This document shows, piece after piece, positions 1 to 8,764 of a stretch of DNA of 48,458 nucleotides. A program made the translations under genes and the position numbers. The DNA is from an uncultured Comamonas sp. (GTDB taxonomy: Bacteria; Pseudomonadota; Gammaproteobacteria; Burkholderiales; Burkholderiaceae_C), in assembly GCA_902175065.1 (NCBI GenBank), contig CABIIJ010000001.1, positions 1 through 48,458 on the forward strand, read 5' to 3'. Under the pieces are notes generated by a model. It was not told the origin of the DNA and searched no databases. It saw only the letters and a list, made by a program, of their open reading frames with translations. Positions within the stretch are counted from its first letter, which is position 1, and each line of letters begins with the position of its first letter.

Positions 1-87
1 CAGGTTCATCTCGTCCAGGAACTCGCGCTTGCGAGTCCTCTTGGTTTTGCGCTCGAATCCGCTCTCGCCCAGGCTCATCTGTTTCAT
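1..87 (-). CDS. IS5-family transposase, first 29 residues (cut by window edge)
   Basis: The first 29 codons of a DDE transposase, read leftwards from the ATG at 87. The visible protein starts MKQMSLGESGFERKTKRTRK and continues with REFLDEM, the characteristic N-terminus of IS5-subgroup transposases. The catalytic DDE residues lie outside the window, so whether this copy is functional cannot be judged. It sits next to the variable end of the capsule locus, where IS elements often accumulate. Confidence 0.8.
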   Translation of the reverse strand, partial: MKQMSLGESGFERKTKRTRKREFLDEMNL

Positions 88-139
88 ACCGCCACTGTCT
101 CACATCGGGCGCTGGCGCCGAGGTTGTGCAGACCTTCCC
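1..139 (-). mobile_element. IS5-family insertion sequence, one end only
   Basis: The window opens inside an insertion sequence whose transposase reads leftwards off the edge. Its outer end is placed near position 139, where the minus strand begins GGGAAGGTCTGCACAAC, which looks like an IS5-type terminal inverted repeat. The exact end and any target duplication cannot be confirmed because the other end is missing. Beyond position 139 the sequence becomes AT-rich, consistent with a boundary. Confidence 0.7.
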
Positions 140-516
140 TTGCTGTTATTAGTTCTGAAAGTATTTACCTTATAAAATCTATATTTTGATAGCAGAAGAA
201 GCTCTTTTTTTGAAAAGAATCGAGCAGAATGGATGGATGCTGCGTACGGGTAAACAAAACGCTGAATATTTTCATTGATATTACAAAGTGTCCGGCGTGT
301 CTGCTCCGGTAATTGATCCCGCGCCACCACCACAAAGGCGCTACCCACCCCATAAATCCACTCCATTTTTATTAAAAACCATAATTGACCATGAAACATC
401 AAAAATAACTTTTCATTATAACATCCAACATACAATAATTATTCATGATTTACAATTAACAACAATACATAGAAAAACCTTAGCATTACATTCTCAATTA
501 TTTTTTGGAGAAAGTA
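140..516. other. AT-rich gap with no confident gene
   Basis: About 375 bases between the IS end and the lipoprotein gene, clearly AT-rich. A minus-strand frame is open over roughly 140-435 and runs into the IS, so it could be the remains of a gene cut by the insertion, but I recognise no family in it. No convincing -35/-10 pair with correct spacing was found for the downstream gene, although the AT-rich stretch before 500 must contain its promoter if it is expressed. Confidence 0.4.
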
Positions 517-1323
517 ATGAAGTCAATTTTCTTACTATTGCCTGCCATCTTGCTTGGCGGCTGCAGCACCATCTCCGCTATCCCATCTTCATCCGTACCA
601 ATCGTGGACAACGATCAAGTCAAGGAGAAGGTTTCTCGAACTTCTCTCCGCCCGATGTCCAGTATCACTGCAATAGAGCATCCCAGGACTCAGGAAATAC
701 TGAACTGCTCCAGTAAATCAATAGACTATATCCCAATACCACCAATACCCGCTGGAGGGTACACAGAAACGAAGGTAGAGAACAATAAAATAATTATCAC
801 TCCACAAAACTGGAACATCGGGGAAGAATCTGCAAAGAAAAATAATGCATTACTTAATAATATTGCCACCAACATTGCATATAGCGATCATGGAGGAGGT
901 GCAAAATTAGCCAGCTTTTCTGCAGATCATAACCGCAAGCAATACGTTATCGACTTCATGAAATTCCGCATTGAACCCATGACCAATTCGGAAAATTTGA
1001 ACACTCCAATAGGCTGGGCAAGAGTAGGAGTTGGTCTTCGCATCATCGTCGATATAACTAAATCCAGCGGTGAGATTTCCGGAAGTCTACTCGCTTTAGC
1101 TGCCAGCGCAAAAGCGAATAAAACCCAGGGATCCATCAGCGTAGAGCTCATCGGCATTGATTCACCCGAAGTGACCGCATCTATGCCATTCACTGTCGAA
1201 CTCTCTGAAGGAAATATTCAAAAAGTTATTGAAACATTGGCAATCGTCAAGACAAAGTTATATGACAACACAACGACGATACATCCAAACTTCATTTCCC
1301 GCCTTGCTTGCCGTAAAGAGTAG
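517..1323 (+). CDS. Predicted lipoprotein of unknown function
   Basis: A 268-residue protein with a lipoprotein signal: a short basic start (MKS), a hydrophobic stretch and a lipobox LLGGC with the lipidated cysteine at residue 16. It would be processed by Lgt/LspA and anchored to a membrane. I chose the ATG at 517 over an upstream in-frame TTG at 505 because GGAG at 507-510 is a well-spaced ribosome binding site for 517. I do not recognise a domain in the mature part. The gene converges on the capsule locus and is separated from it by a strong hairpin. Its GC content is below that of the right flank. Confidence 0.75.
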   Translation: MKSIFLLLPAILLGGCSTISAIPSSSVPIVDNDQVKEKVSRTSLRPMSSITAIEHPRTQEILNCSSKSIDYIPIPPIPAGGYTETKVENNKIIITPQNWNIGEESAKKNNALLNNIATNIAYSDHGGGAKLASFSADHNRKQYVIDFMKFRIEPMTNSENLNTPIGWARVGVGLRIIVDITKSSGEISGSLLALAASAKANKTQGSISVELIGIDSPEVTASMPFTVELSEGNIQKVIETLAIVKTKLYDNTTTIHPNFISRLACRKE

Positions 1324-1340
1324 TCTTCTCCCCCCTCCAT

Positions 1341-1372
1341 TCGAATACGTACATGCTCATGTACGTATTCGA
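1341..1372. terminator. Perfect palindromic hairpin between convergent genes
   Basis: A 15-base arm beginning TCGAATACGTAC pairs perfectly with its complement around a 2-base centre. It lies 18 bases after the lipoprotein stop and 25 bases after the stop of the convergent glycosyltransferase. There is no long T tract on either side, so it is a probable rather than certain bidirectional terminator. Confidence 0.55.
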
Positions 1373-1397
1373 TCGTGATACTCCCCACTCACCAATA

Positions 1398-2870
1398 TCA
1401 AGCGCCTGAAGCGGATGCCAACTTCGCCCGGCGCACCTGCTCCGCAGTTACCACGATTTCCTGCGGGGCGATAAATGGGCGCTCTTGTGCCAAGACCTCC
1501 AAGTCCAGGGGGAGCTGGGGCAATACGCCCTTGCGCAGACAATCAATATGCCAAGCACCCCAAGCCTGCCAGTACGCCAGGCGCTGGGGAGAGATGCCGG
1601 TATCTGAATACCCCGTATCCCCAGCCGTCATCAAAGACCCTTCGCGGTGCGAACCAAGCGCCAACGGTTGAGCAATACGCTTTACTGCCCGCTTACCAAA
1701 CACCAGTTTTAAGCGAGCATGAAACTCACTATCCGCCCCAGTGCGCACCATATCCCAAGCCCCCATGCGCTTTAGCACCATCTCACGACGAAACAAAGGC
1801 GAAGACGGGTTAAAGCGCATCAACGGATGCACAGGCCGCGCATAAAAAACGCCATCGTCCTGCATACGCACCCAATGTGAGGTCGTAGCCACCAAAGACA
1901 CATCGTCCAACAAAGGCCTCACTTGGCGCTCAATCTTGACAGGATGCGACCAATCATCCGAATCGTGGCAGGTCACAAACTCCCCCTGTGCCAACTGCAA
2001 CCCCATACTTTTGGCCAAGTACGTGCCACCATTGGCAGGCAGGCGCAACAGACGCACACGTGCATCTCTACGTGCCCATGCCTCCACCAGATCTGTGGTC
2101 GCATCACCGCTGGCATCGTCCACCACAATGATTTCCAGGTTCCGGTACGTCTGATTCAATAAGGACTCGATTGCCACCGATGCCCGCTCACCAGTGCGAA
2201 AAGTCGTCATCAGCACCGACACCAGCGGCCCGTTCTCCCGCTTTGGCAAATCCACCTGTACCTGCACATTACATGGACTGGGCGGCGCATCTGGCTGCCG
2301 CAGCGCTACCGCTGGTACACCATGGAAGGCGAAAAACCGATTCAACCGCTCCAACTGCCTCAGTGGTGCATCAGGCGCAACCATCGTGCGGTACAGAGAC
2401 AGCTCGGGATAACGCGCCTCCTGCCCTTGCTCCTGGGCAGAAATAATCACTTTCAAAGCATCCTGTGGCCGTTGATTTCGCAACAACAAAGCCGCATACA
2501 ACGCTGGAGATCCAGCCGTATGCACCGGCTGCAGCACCTGCAAAGCCTCTTGCGGCATGAAAGGCGCCAAAGCATCCGCCAGAACGACCCGCAGACGCTT
2601 AGGCACACCATCCCAGCGCATCTGGGCCAATACCTGCCGGGCACGTGCATGTTCTCCACAAGCCGCTAAAGACACAACCATTGGCAACACATAAGGCAAA
2701 GCCGTCGGCTTCACAGGCTGCCTTCCCACCGTCGCATACATCCCTAAACGGTAATAGGCCCAAGGCAGCCACCCCCCCCATCCAGCAGGAGCGCAATTGT
2801 CAGCTACAGCTACAGCCCGAACAAATTCGCCTTGCAGCGCCAACGCCCCACCGCGTAAAGCACCTAGCAT
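1398..2870 (-). CDS. Glycosyltransferase family 2 with N-terminal extension
   Basis: A 490-residue predicted cytoplasmic glycosyltransferase that probably adds a sugar to the capsule repeat. The first 210 residues are a helical, alanine- and leucine-rich region of unclear role. From about residue 216 (PLVSVLMTTF) a GT-A fold begins, with VVDDAS (Asp 251-252) and HDSDDW (302-307), the nucleotide-sugar and metal binding motifs. I chose the ATG at 2870 because it overlaps the pgi stop (ATGCTAG), a typical coupled start; an upstream open extension lies inside pgi. It is the last gene of the minus-strand locus. A run of eight G bases at residues 31-33 could switch the gene by slippage. Confidence 0.85.
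   Translation of the reverse strand: MLGALRGGALALQGEFVRAVAVADNCAPAGWGGWLPWAYYRLGMYATVGRQPVKPTALPYVLPMVVSLAACGEHARARQVLAQMRWDGVPKRLRVVLADALAPFMPQEALQVLQPVHTAGSPALYAALLLRNQRPQDALKVIISAQEQGQEARYPELSLYRTMVAPDAPLRQLERLNRFFAFHGVPAVALRQPDAPPSPCNVQVQVDLPKRENGPLVSVLMTTFRTGERASVAIESLLNQTYRNLEIIVVDDASGDATTDLVEAWARRDARVRLLRLPANGGTYLAKSMGLQLAQGEFVTCHDSDDWSHPVKIERQVRPLLDDVSLVATTSHWVRMQDDGVFYARPVHPLMRFNPSSPLFRREMVLKRMGAWDMVRTGADSEFHARLKLVFGKRAVKRIAQPLALGSHREGSLMTAGDTGYSDTGISPQRLAYWQAWGAWHIDCLRKGVLPQLPLDLEVLAQERPFIAPQEIVVTAEQVRRAKLASASGA
2772..2779 (-). repeat. G8 homopolymer tract in a glycosyltransferase gene
   Basis: Eight consecutive C bases on the plus strand (eight G in the coding strand) encode part of Trp-Gly-Gly at residues 31-33. 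A one-base change would stop translation early and remove the whole catalytic domain. Its length is shorter than classic phase-variable tracts, so the effect is uncertain. Confidence 0.5.
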
Positions 2871-4501
2871 GTGGCCCCTTGCCCAACACAGCAATACGTC
2901 AGCAAGCCGGCCGTAGAAGCATCCAACCCTGTCACATCGCCAGAATCCATGCGCCCGCGCAAATCCCTGGCCAAAGTCTTGCCCAACTCCACTCCCCACT
3001 GATCAAAACTGTTGATCCCCCACACTGCACCCGCTACAAACACCCGATGCTCATGCAAAGCCAGCAAAGCACCCAATGACTCAGGCGTCAGCTCATCCAA
3101 CAGCATGAACGTACTGGGCCGGTTCCCCGGAAAATCCTGATGCCCTGGCAGCTGCCCTGGTTCAGCTTTTGCCCCCTGCATCAACGCCTGGGCCTGGGCC
3201 AAAGCATTGGCCAGCAACGCCTCCTGATGCTCAGGCAAACCGTGAGCAGCCCTTCGCGTCGCAATGAACTCCACCGGAATGCGCTGCGTGCCCTGGTGCA
3301 GCCACTGAAAGAAAGCATGCTGCCCATTGCTGCCCGGCTCGCCCCAAACCATGCCAGTAGTCAAACAGCCCACAGGCCGGCCATTAGCACATACCTGCTT
3401 ACCGTTGCTCTCCATCTCCAACTGCTGCAAATAGGCCGGCAAACGGCGCAACCCATGGTGGTAAGGAGCCACACAGCGTCCAGGCATTTGCAGAAAACTG
3501 GCATACCACACATCCAGCAAACCCAGCCATACCGGCGCATTTTGCTCCAGCGGCGCCTGGGCAAAATGCGCATCCATCTGCGCCGCTCCTGCCAGTAGCC
3601 GCTCGAAAACCGCCGGCCCAACGGCCAGAGCCACCGGTAATCCCACGGCAGACCAGATAGAAAAGCGCCCTCCAATACCTTCAGGAATATGCAGTGTCTG
3701 GGTAAAACCACCTTGGCGGGCCATATCTTCACGAGAAGAAACTGCCACAAAATGATCAGGCCAATGCAGGCGCTTAGTAGCGCATACCCAGGCCTTGGCA
3801 GAAGCCATATTGCGCTGCGTCTCAGCCGTAGACCAAGATTTAGAAGCCACGATGAACAATGTCCGCTCAGGCACCAGCCCTTGAAGCGCCTGGTGCAGAT
3901 CATGCCCGTCCATATTGGACACCACATGCACACGCGGCCCACCCACGCACCAGGGTTGCAGAGCTTGCAGCAGCAGTTCAGGCCCGAGGCCCGAGCCGCC
4001 AATGCCGATATGCACCACATCCGTAAAACGGGCCTGTTCACGCAACTGCCGCGCCAAAGTCAGCATGGTACGCAGACCAGCATGGCACTCGTCCTCTGAT
4101 TCACCCTCTAGCATGGAGGCGCCCTGCGGTGCCAAAGGAGCACGCAAACGCACATGCAAAGCCGGACGCTGCTCGGTTTCATTCACTACAGCCCCCGCAT
4201 ACAAGGCATCACGCCGCTGCACCACGCCAGCCTTATCAGCCAATTGCAACAAATCTTGCAACACGGCCTCATCCCACAGGGCTTTGGAGCAATCCAGCAA
4301 AACATGAGGCGCCTGCAAACTCAAGCCCTCAAAACGCCCGGCATTTTTCAAAACACGAGCCAAATCCAGCCCCTTGGAACACTCCTTAGCCCGAACCTGC
4401 AGCAACTGCCAGATGGGTGTGTCTACAACACGCAAAACATTGCCTTTCTTATCTTTTCTTCTTTTTTCTTTTGCATTCATAGCTCTACATGTCTTTTTCA
4501 T
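2864..4501 (-). CDS. pgi: Glucose-6-phosphate isomerase
   Basis: Interconverts glucose 6-phosphate and fructose 6-phosphate, and so links hexose-phosphate pools to the GDP-mannose branch (fructose 6-phosphate) and the UDP-glucose branch of this locus. Family signatures are visible: HIGIGGSGLGPELL in the sugar-phosphate site, a MESNGKQV segment, and VWGINSFDQWGVELGK near the C-terminus with the conserved lysine. Length (545 residues) is normal. The start at 4501 has AAGGA about nine bases upstream; an alternative ATG at 4480 would remove seven residues. The N-terminal 20 or so residues are unusually lysine-rich. The stop overlaps the next gene. It is probably a second, capsule-dedicated copy, but that needs the rest of the genome. 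Confidence 0.93.
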   Translation of the reverse strand: MKKTCRAMNAKEKRRKDKKGNVLRVVDTPIWQLLQVRAKECSKGLDLARVLKNAGRFEGLSLQAPHVLLDCSKALWDEAVLQDLLQLADKAGVVQRRDALYAGAVVNETEQRPALHVRLRAPLAPQGASMLEGESEDECHAGLRTMLTLARQLREQARFTDVVHIGIGGSGLGPELLLQALQPWCVGGPRVHVVSNMDGHDLHQALQGLVPERTLFIVASKSWSTAETQRNMASAKAWVCATKRLHWPDHFVAVSSREDMARQGGFTQTLHIPEGIGGRFSIWSAVGLPVALAVGPAVFERLLAGAAQMDAHFAQAPLEQNAPVWLGLLDVWYASFLQMPGRCVAPYHHGLRRLPAYLQQLEMESNGKQVCANGRPVGCLTTGMVWGEPGSNGQHAFFQWLHQGTQRIPVEFIATRRAAHGLPEHQEALLANALAQAQALMQGAKAEPGQLPGHQDFPGNRPSTFMLLDELTPESLGALLALHEHRVFVAGAVWGINSFDQWGVELGKTLARDLRGRMDSGDVTGLDASTAGLLTYCCVGQGATC

Positions 4502-4618
4502 GCAAAGCTATCCTTATAAAAGCATCTTGCGCTTACCATACAAAGATTTCAGGAATATTTCACCATAAATTCATTGCATAACAAGCGCAAGCAGCTATTT
4601 ATTCAGAAGCATTTAGGT

Positions 4619-5485
4619 CTAGGATCGCATTTTTTGCAACAGCGCCTCGAACTGCTCCCCCACCTCAGGGTGCTTGCGTGCCATGGCCAGCGTCGCTTCC
4701 AGGTAGCCGATCTTGGAGCCGCAGTCATAGCGCTTGCCCTGATAGCGGTAGGCCAGCACCTGCTCTTCCTTCATCAGCTCGGCAATCCCGTCGGTGAGCT
4801 GTATCTCCCCACCAGCGCCCCTACCCAAGCACGCCAGATGATGGAAGATGCGCGGCGTAAGCACATAGCGCCCCACCACGGCCAGGGTGGAAGGCGCTTC
4901 CTCCGGCTTGGGTTTTTCCACAATCGCATGCACGGCCTCCAGGCCTTCCTTGAGAGGCTTGCTATCCACGATGCCGTAGCTGCGCGTGTCTTCACGCGGC
5001 ACCTGCTGCACGCCCAACACCGAGCACTTGTAGTAGTCGTACACGTCCACCATCTGGCGCATCACCGCCGGCTCGCCATCCAGCAGGTCATCGGCCAGCA
5101 ACACGGCAAACGGCTCATGGCCCACCACAGGCTGAGCGCACAGCACGGCATGACCAAGACCCAAGGCCTCGGCCTGGCGAATGAAGACGCACTTCATATC
5201 TGAAGGCATCAGGCTGCGCACATAGTTGAGCATCTCGGTCTTGCCGCGACGCTCAAGCTCATTTTCCAGCTCGTAAGCCTTATCGAAATGGTCTTCGATG
5301 CTGCGCTTGCTGCGGCCTGTCACGAACACCATTTCCTTGATGCCCGCAGCCAGGGCCTCTTCCACCGCATACTGAATCAGCGGCTTATCAACCACTGGCA
5401 GCATCTCCTTGGGACTGGCCTTGGTGGCAGGCAAAAATCGGGTGCCCATGCCCGCGACCGGGAAAACTGCTTTTGTGACCTTCAT
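4619..5485 (-). CDS. galU: UTP-glucose-1-phosphate uridylyltransferase
   Basis: Makes UDP-glucose from UTP and glucose 1-phosphate in the cytoplasm. The 288-residue protein opens with [16 protein letters not shown], the nucleotidyltransferase signature with the catalytic Arg, followed by [14 protein letters not shown], and later DDLLDGE and [11 protein letters not shown], all typical of bacterial GalU. AAAGG precedes the ATG at a good distance. It follows ugd by 31 bases, so substrate supply and UDP-glucuronate formation are encoded side by side. The gap to pgi is 117 bases and AT-rich, possibly with a secondary promoter, which I cannot define. Confidence 0.95.
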   Translation of the reverse strand: MKVTKAVFPVAGMGTRFLPATKASPKEMLPVVDKPLIQYAVEEALAAGIKEMVFVTGRSKRSIEDHFDKAYELENELERRGKTEMLNYVRSLMPSDMKCVFIRQAEALGLGHAVLCAQPVVGHEPFAVLLADDLLDGEPAVMRQMVDVYDYYKCSVLGVQQVPREDTRSYGIVDSKPLKEGLEAVHAIVEKPKPEEAPSTLAVVGRYVLTPRIFHHLACLGRGAGGEIQLTDGIAELMKEEQVLAYRYQGKRYDCGSKIGYLEATLAMARKHPEVGEQFEALLQKMRS

Positions 5486-5516
5486 CGTTGCAAACCTTTA
5501 ATGAACAAATGACGGC

Positions 5517-6692
5517 TCACGCATCGCCGCCGAACAAGTCACGTGTATAGACTTTGTGCGGCACATCGACCAGTTCATCCACCACGCGGTTAGCCACAAT
5601 CACATCAGCCATCTGCTTGAACTCCGACAGATCCTTGACAACCCGGGAATGGAAGAAATCGGGAGCATCGAGCACAGGCTCATACACCACCACCTCGACA
5701 CCCTTGGCCTTAAGACGCTTCATCACCCCCTGGACGGAAGAAGCACGGAAATTGTCCGAGCCTGCTTTCATCACCAGACGGTAGATACCCACCACCTTGG
5801 GACTGCGCTTCAAAATATCGTCCGCCACAAAATCCTTGCGCGTGCGGTTCGATTCCACAATCGCATGCATCAGGCTCTGCGGAACATCAGCATAGTTGGC
5901 CAGCAACTGCTTGGTGTCCTTGGGAAGGCAGTAACCACCGTAACCAAACGAAGGATTGTTGTAGTGCCCGCCAATGCGTGAGTCGAGACTGACGCCTTCA
6001 ATAATCTGGCGGGTATCCAGCCCATGCACGGCCGCATAGGTATCGAGTTCATTGAAATACGCGACGCGCATGGCCAGATAGGTATTGGCAAACAGCTTGA
6101 TGGCCTCTGCCTCGGTGCTGTCCGTCAGCAATACCTGCACATCCTTTTTGATGGCGCCTTCGCACAGCAGATCGGCAAACTGCTGCCCGCGCTCAGAACG
6201 CTCCCCCACCACGATGCGGCTGGGATGCAGGTTGTCATAAAGGGCCTTGCCTTCGCGCAGAAACTCTGGCGAGAAAATAATGTTCTCGCTACCCAGTTGC
6301 TCTTTCAGACGCTTGGTAAAACCCACAGGCACTGTCGATTTGATCACCATCACCGCATTCGGATTGATGGCCATCACCTCTCGGGCCACCGACTCCACCG
6401 ACTTGGTATTGAAGTACTGCGTTTGCGGATCGTAATCCGTAGGCGTGGCGATGATGACAAAATCCGCACCAATATAGGCATCCTGCTTATTCAGAGTAGC
6501 GCGGAAATTCAGCTTCTTTTCTGCCAGGAAACTCTGAATCTCGACATCCACAATGGGAGACTTCCTGTCATTGAGCAAAACTACTTTATGCTCGTCAATA
6601 TCAAGCGCCACCACCTCATGATACTGTGCCAACAACATGGCATTGGAGAGGCCGACGTATCCTGTACCCGCAATTGCAATTTTTAAATTCAT
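5517..6692 (-). CDS. ugd: UDP-glucose 6-dehydrogenase
   Basis: Oxidises UDP-glucose to UDP-glucuronate with two NAD+, giving an acidic sugar for the capsule. It is of the short type (391 residues). Visible are the Rossmann motif [10 protein letters not shown] (7-16), the KSTVPVG segment (118-124), SPEFLREG (141-148), and the catalytic cysteine in [11 protein letters not shown] (Cys 255). The pairing with galU directly downstream is common in capsule and slime loci. A 161-base gap separates it from manC, the longest gap among the sugar genes, so it may have its own promoter. A glucuronic acid residue in the capsule is inferred, not shown. Confidence 0.95.
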   Translation of the reverse strand: MNLKIAIAGTGYVGLSNAMLLAQYHEVVALDIDEHKVVLLNDRKSPIVDVEIQSFLAEKKLNFRATLNKQDAYIGADFVIIATPTDYDPQTQYFNTKSVESVAREVMAINPNAVMVIKSTVPVGFTKRLKEQLGSENIIFSPEFLREGKALYDNLHPSRIVVGERSERGQQFADLLCEGAIKKDVQVLLTDSTEAEAIKLFANTYLAMRVAYFNELDTYAAVHGLDTRQIIEGVSLDSRIGGHYNNPSFGYGGYCLPKDTKQLLANYADVPQSLMHAIVESNRTRKDFVADDILKRSPKVVGIYRLVMKAGSDNFRASSVQGVMKRLKAKGVEVVVYEPVLDAPDFFHSRVVKDLSEFKQMADVIVANRVVDELVDVPHKVYTRDLFGGDA

Positions 6693-6853
6693 GATTTATT
6701 TTTCGAAGCAAGGTGAAGCAGCACTCTGAAATATGATTGAATTTCATTTATGCATTTACCTTATTCAGCAATCCTATGGCACTTATCTGCTACCCAAGCT
6801 GAAGTGCCCTGACAACGCTAAGCAGGACCAACAATGAAAGATTATTGATGTTA
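6693..6853 (-). promoter_or_regulatory. Gap between manC and ugd, possible internal promoter
   Basis: The 161 bases are more AT-rich than the genes around them. On the minus strand TTGCTG followed by AT-rich sequence could form a promoter, but the -10 match is weak. A 7-base inverted repeat (GGCACTT/AAGTGCC, 6778-6808) with a long loop is also present. Nothing here is certain; the gap length is the main reason to suspect regulation. Confidence 0.3.
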
Positions 6854-8269
6854 TTAGGTGCGTCCATATCGGTCTTCAAACCGCACTATGTCGTCCTCGC
6901 CCAAATATGAGCCAGACTGCACTTCAATCAACTCCAAAGGGATTTTTCCTGGATTTTCCAGCGCGTGAACCTGACCGACCGGTATGTAGGTGGACTGGTT
7001 TTCCGTCAACAGGTAAGTCTTATCCCCATTGCTGATCTGAGCTGTGCCACTCACCACAATCCAATGCTCCGCCCGATGGTGGTGCATCTGCACCGACAAC
7101 TTTGCGCCAGGCTTCACAGTGATGCGCTTGACTTGGTAACGCGTCCCGTTATCGATGCTGTCATACATACCCCAGGGACGGTATACCTCACGGTGGTTGT
7201 AGTGTTCACTGCGGCCATCAGCCTTCAGGCGCTCGACCACCTTCTTCACATCTTGTACTCGGCCCTGGCTAGCAACCAACACTGCATCTTTGGTTTCCAC
7301 AATCACCAAATCCTGCACCCCAACTGCGGCCACCAAGCGGTTGCTGGCATGCACATGGGTTCTCATACTGTCGAGCAAGATGGCATCACCCTGAACAGCA
7401 TTACCAGCGTTGTCCTTGGGGCTCACATCCCACAGCGCCGACCAACTACCCACATCGCTCCAGCCAGCGTCCAGAGGAACCACCACGGCATCATCGGTTT
7501 TTTCCATTACTGCATAGTCAATGGAATCCGCTGGACAGGCCTCGAATGCTGCCTTGTCCACGCGTACAAACGTCAGATCCTCCTGAGCATTTGCCATGGC
7601 CGCTTGGCAGGCCTTGAACATATCGGGCGCAAAGCGTTCCAGCTCCTGCAGATAGCGAGCAGCCTTAAACATGAACATGCCGCTATTCCACAGGAAACGT
7701 CCGCTGTCCAAATAGGATTGCGCAGTTGCGACGTCCGGTTTTTCAACAAAGCGGTTAATCACAAACCCGTTTCCGGTGACCGCTCCCTGCTCAATATAGC
7801 CATAGCCCGTTTCAGCGTGCGTAGGCACCACGCCGAAAGCCACCAACTTGCCGTCATTTGCCAGCGGCAAGGCCGCCTGCACACAGTGCTGGAACGCCGC
7901 CACGTCGGCAATGACATGGTCAGCAGCCAACACCAGCAGCACTGCGTCGCTGGTAGCCTGCAGCTTGCTCGCTTGCATTGCTGCCAGAGCGATGGCCGGT
8001 GCAGTATTACGGCCTGCCGGCTCCAGCAGTATCTGTGCCTCGTCTCGCCCGATGGAGCGTAACTGCTCAGCGGCAAGGAAGCGGTGTTCTTCGTTACATA
8101 TCAGCAGCGAAGATGCCACATCCAGCCCCTCCAACCGCTGTATCGTGGCCTGCAGCAGGGTGTGGCCACCAGATGCCAGCGGCAGAAATTGCTTGGGATA
8201 TTGCACCCGCGACAGCGGCCACAGACGGGTACCGGAACCTCCGGCCATGATGACGGGTATGACTTGCAT
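6854..8269 (-). CDS. manC: Mannose-1-phosphate guanylyltransferase / mannose-6-phosphate isomerase
   Basis: A bifunctional enzyme that turns fructose 6-phosphate into mannose 6-phosphate and mannose 1-phosphate into GDP-mannose, the precursor of the deoxy sugars made by gmd and colD. The 471-residue length suits the type II PMI-GMP family. The N-terminal domain carries [14 protein letters not shown] (about 8-21) and PKQFLPL; the C-terminal cupin carries [12 protein letters not shown] chose the ATG at 8269 because the GGSGTRLWP motif must lie near the start; an upstream extension to 8407 lies in the gmm gene. It begins 2 bases after gmm. A phosphomannomutase (manB) is not in the window. Confidence 0.95.
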   Translation of the reverse strand: MQVIPVIMAGGSGTRLWPLSRVQYPKQFLPLASGGHTLLQATIQRLEGLDVASSLLICNEEHRFLAAEQLRSIGRDEAQILLEPAGRNTAPAIALAAMQASKLQATSDAVLLVLAADHVIADVAAFQHCVQAALPLANDGKLVAFGVVPTHAETGYGYIEQGAVTGNGFVINRFVEKPDVATAQSYLDSGRFLWNSGMFMFKAARYLQELERFAPDMFKACQAAMANAQEDLTFVRVDKAAFEACPADSIDYAVMEKTDDAVVVPLDAGWSDVGSWSALWDVSPKDNAGNAVQGDAILLDSMRTHVHASNRLVAAVGVQDLVIVETKDAVLVASQGRVQDVKKVVERLKADGRSEHYNHREVYRPWGMYDSIDNGTRYQVKRITVKPGAKLSVQMHHHRAEHWIVVSGTAQISNGDKTYLLTENQSTYIPVGQVHALENPGKIPLELIEVQSGSYLGEDDIVRFEDRYGRT

Positions 8270-8271
8270 GT

Positions 8272-8745
8272 TCAACTCAGAAAAGAAAAGTAGGCCTTGC
8301 TGTTCATATGAACGACTTCGCTGTGAGCCGCCACTTGCAGGGGCCACCAGCGAAACCGAGCATGTTGATCTCGCGGCCAGGTATGAGGCCCGTGTTGCGA
8401 ACCCCATAAAAGGGCGTAGGCCAGCACTACATAGTGAGTGCCTGCGCTGTTAGGTACGTTGCTGAACACGTTGTTGTCATAGAAATGCTCGAAAACGCCC
8501 AGCAGCCGAGCTTGCTCCCGACGACTGGAACGGCCCAGCTCATTGAGAGTCAGCCTCTCGAAGGCCGTGTCCAAACGTTCGTCTTTGCGCACCCGTCCGC
8601 CGGGAACAAACCATGTTCCCTGCGCTGGCCGGTTTAGCCGCTCGCCGAGCAAAATTTCGCCGCAATCGTTGCTAACAACCAAATCAATCGACACCAACGG
8701 TGCGGACTCAATGACCGTCCTGAATGCATCATCACTCAACAGCAT
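8272..8745 (-). CDS. gmm: GDP-mannose mannosyl hydrolase (Nudix family)
   Basis: A Nudix-type enzyme that hydrolyses GDP-mannose (and related GDP-sugars) to GDP and free sugar, usually regarded as regulating the GDP-sugar pool. At 157 residues it matches the family. The GDPMH variant of the Nudix box is seen from residue 49 (GGRVRKDE, then [11 protein letters not shown]), with the change of the usual catalytic Glu region typical for this subfamily. The start at 8745 gives [11 protein letters not shown], in line with WcaH/Gmm proteins; a longer frame overlaps colD. It is commonly found beside gmd, fcl and manC in colanic acid and O-antigen loci, as here. Confidence 0.9.
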   Translation of the reverse strand: MLLSDDAFRTVIESAPLVSIDLVVSNDCGEILLGERLNRPAQGTWFVPGGRVRKDERLDTAFERLTLNELGRSSRREQARLLGVFEHFYDNNVFSNVPNSAGTHYVVLAYALLWGSQHGPHTWPRDQHARFRWWPLQVAAHSEVVHMNSKAYFSFLS

Positions 8746-8764
8746 GCCAACCCCATTACCAGTG

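Noticed and set aside
361-480. Promoter for the lipoprotein gene using TTGACC at 385 and TATAAC at 417
   Set aside because: The spacing of 26 bases is too long for a sigma-70 promoter, and no better pair was found.
1375-1671. Plus-strand frames opposite the last glycosyltransferase
   Set aside because: Pro/Arg/Ala-rich shadow translations with no ribosome binding site or recognisable motif.
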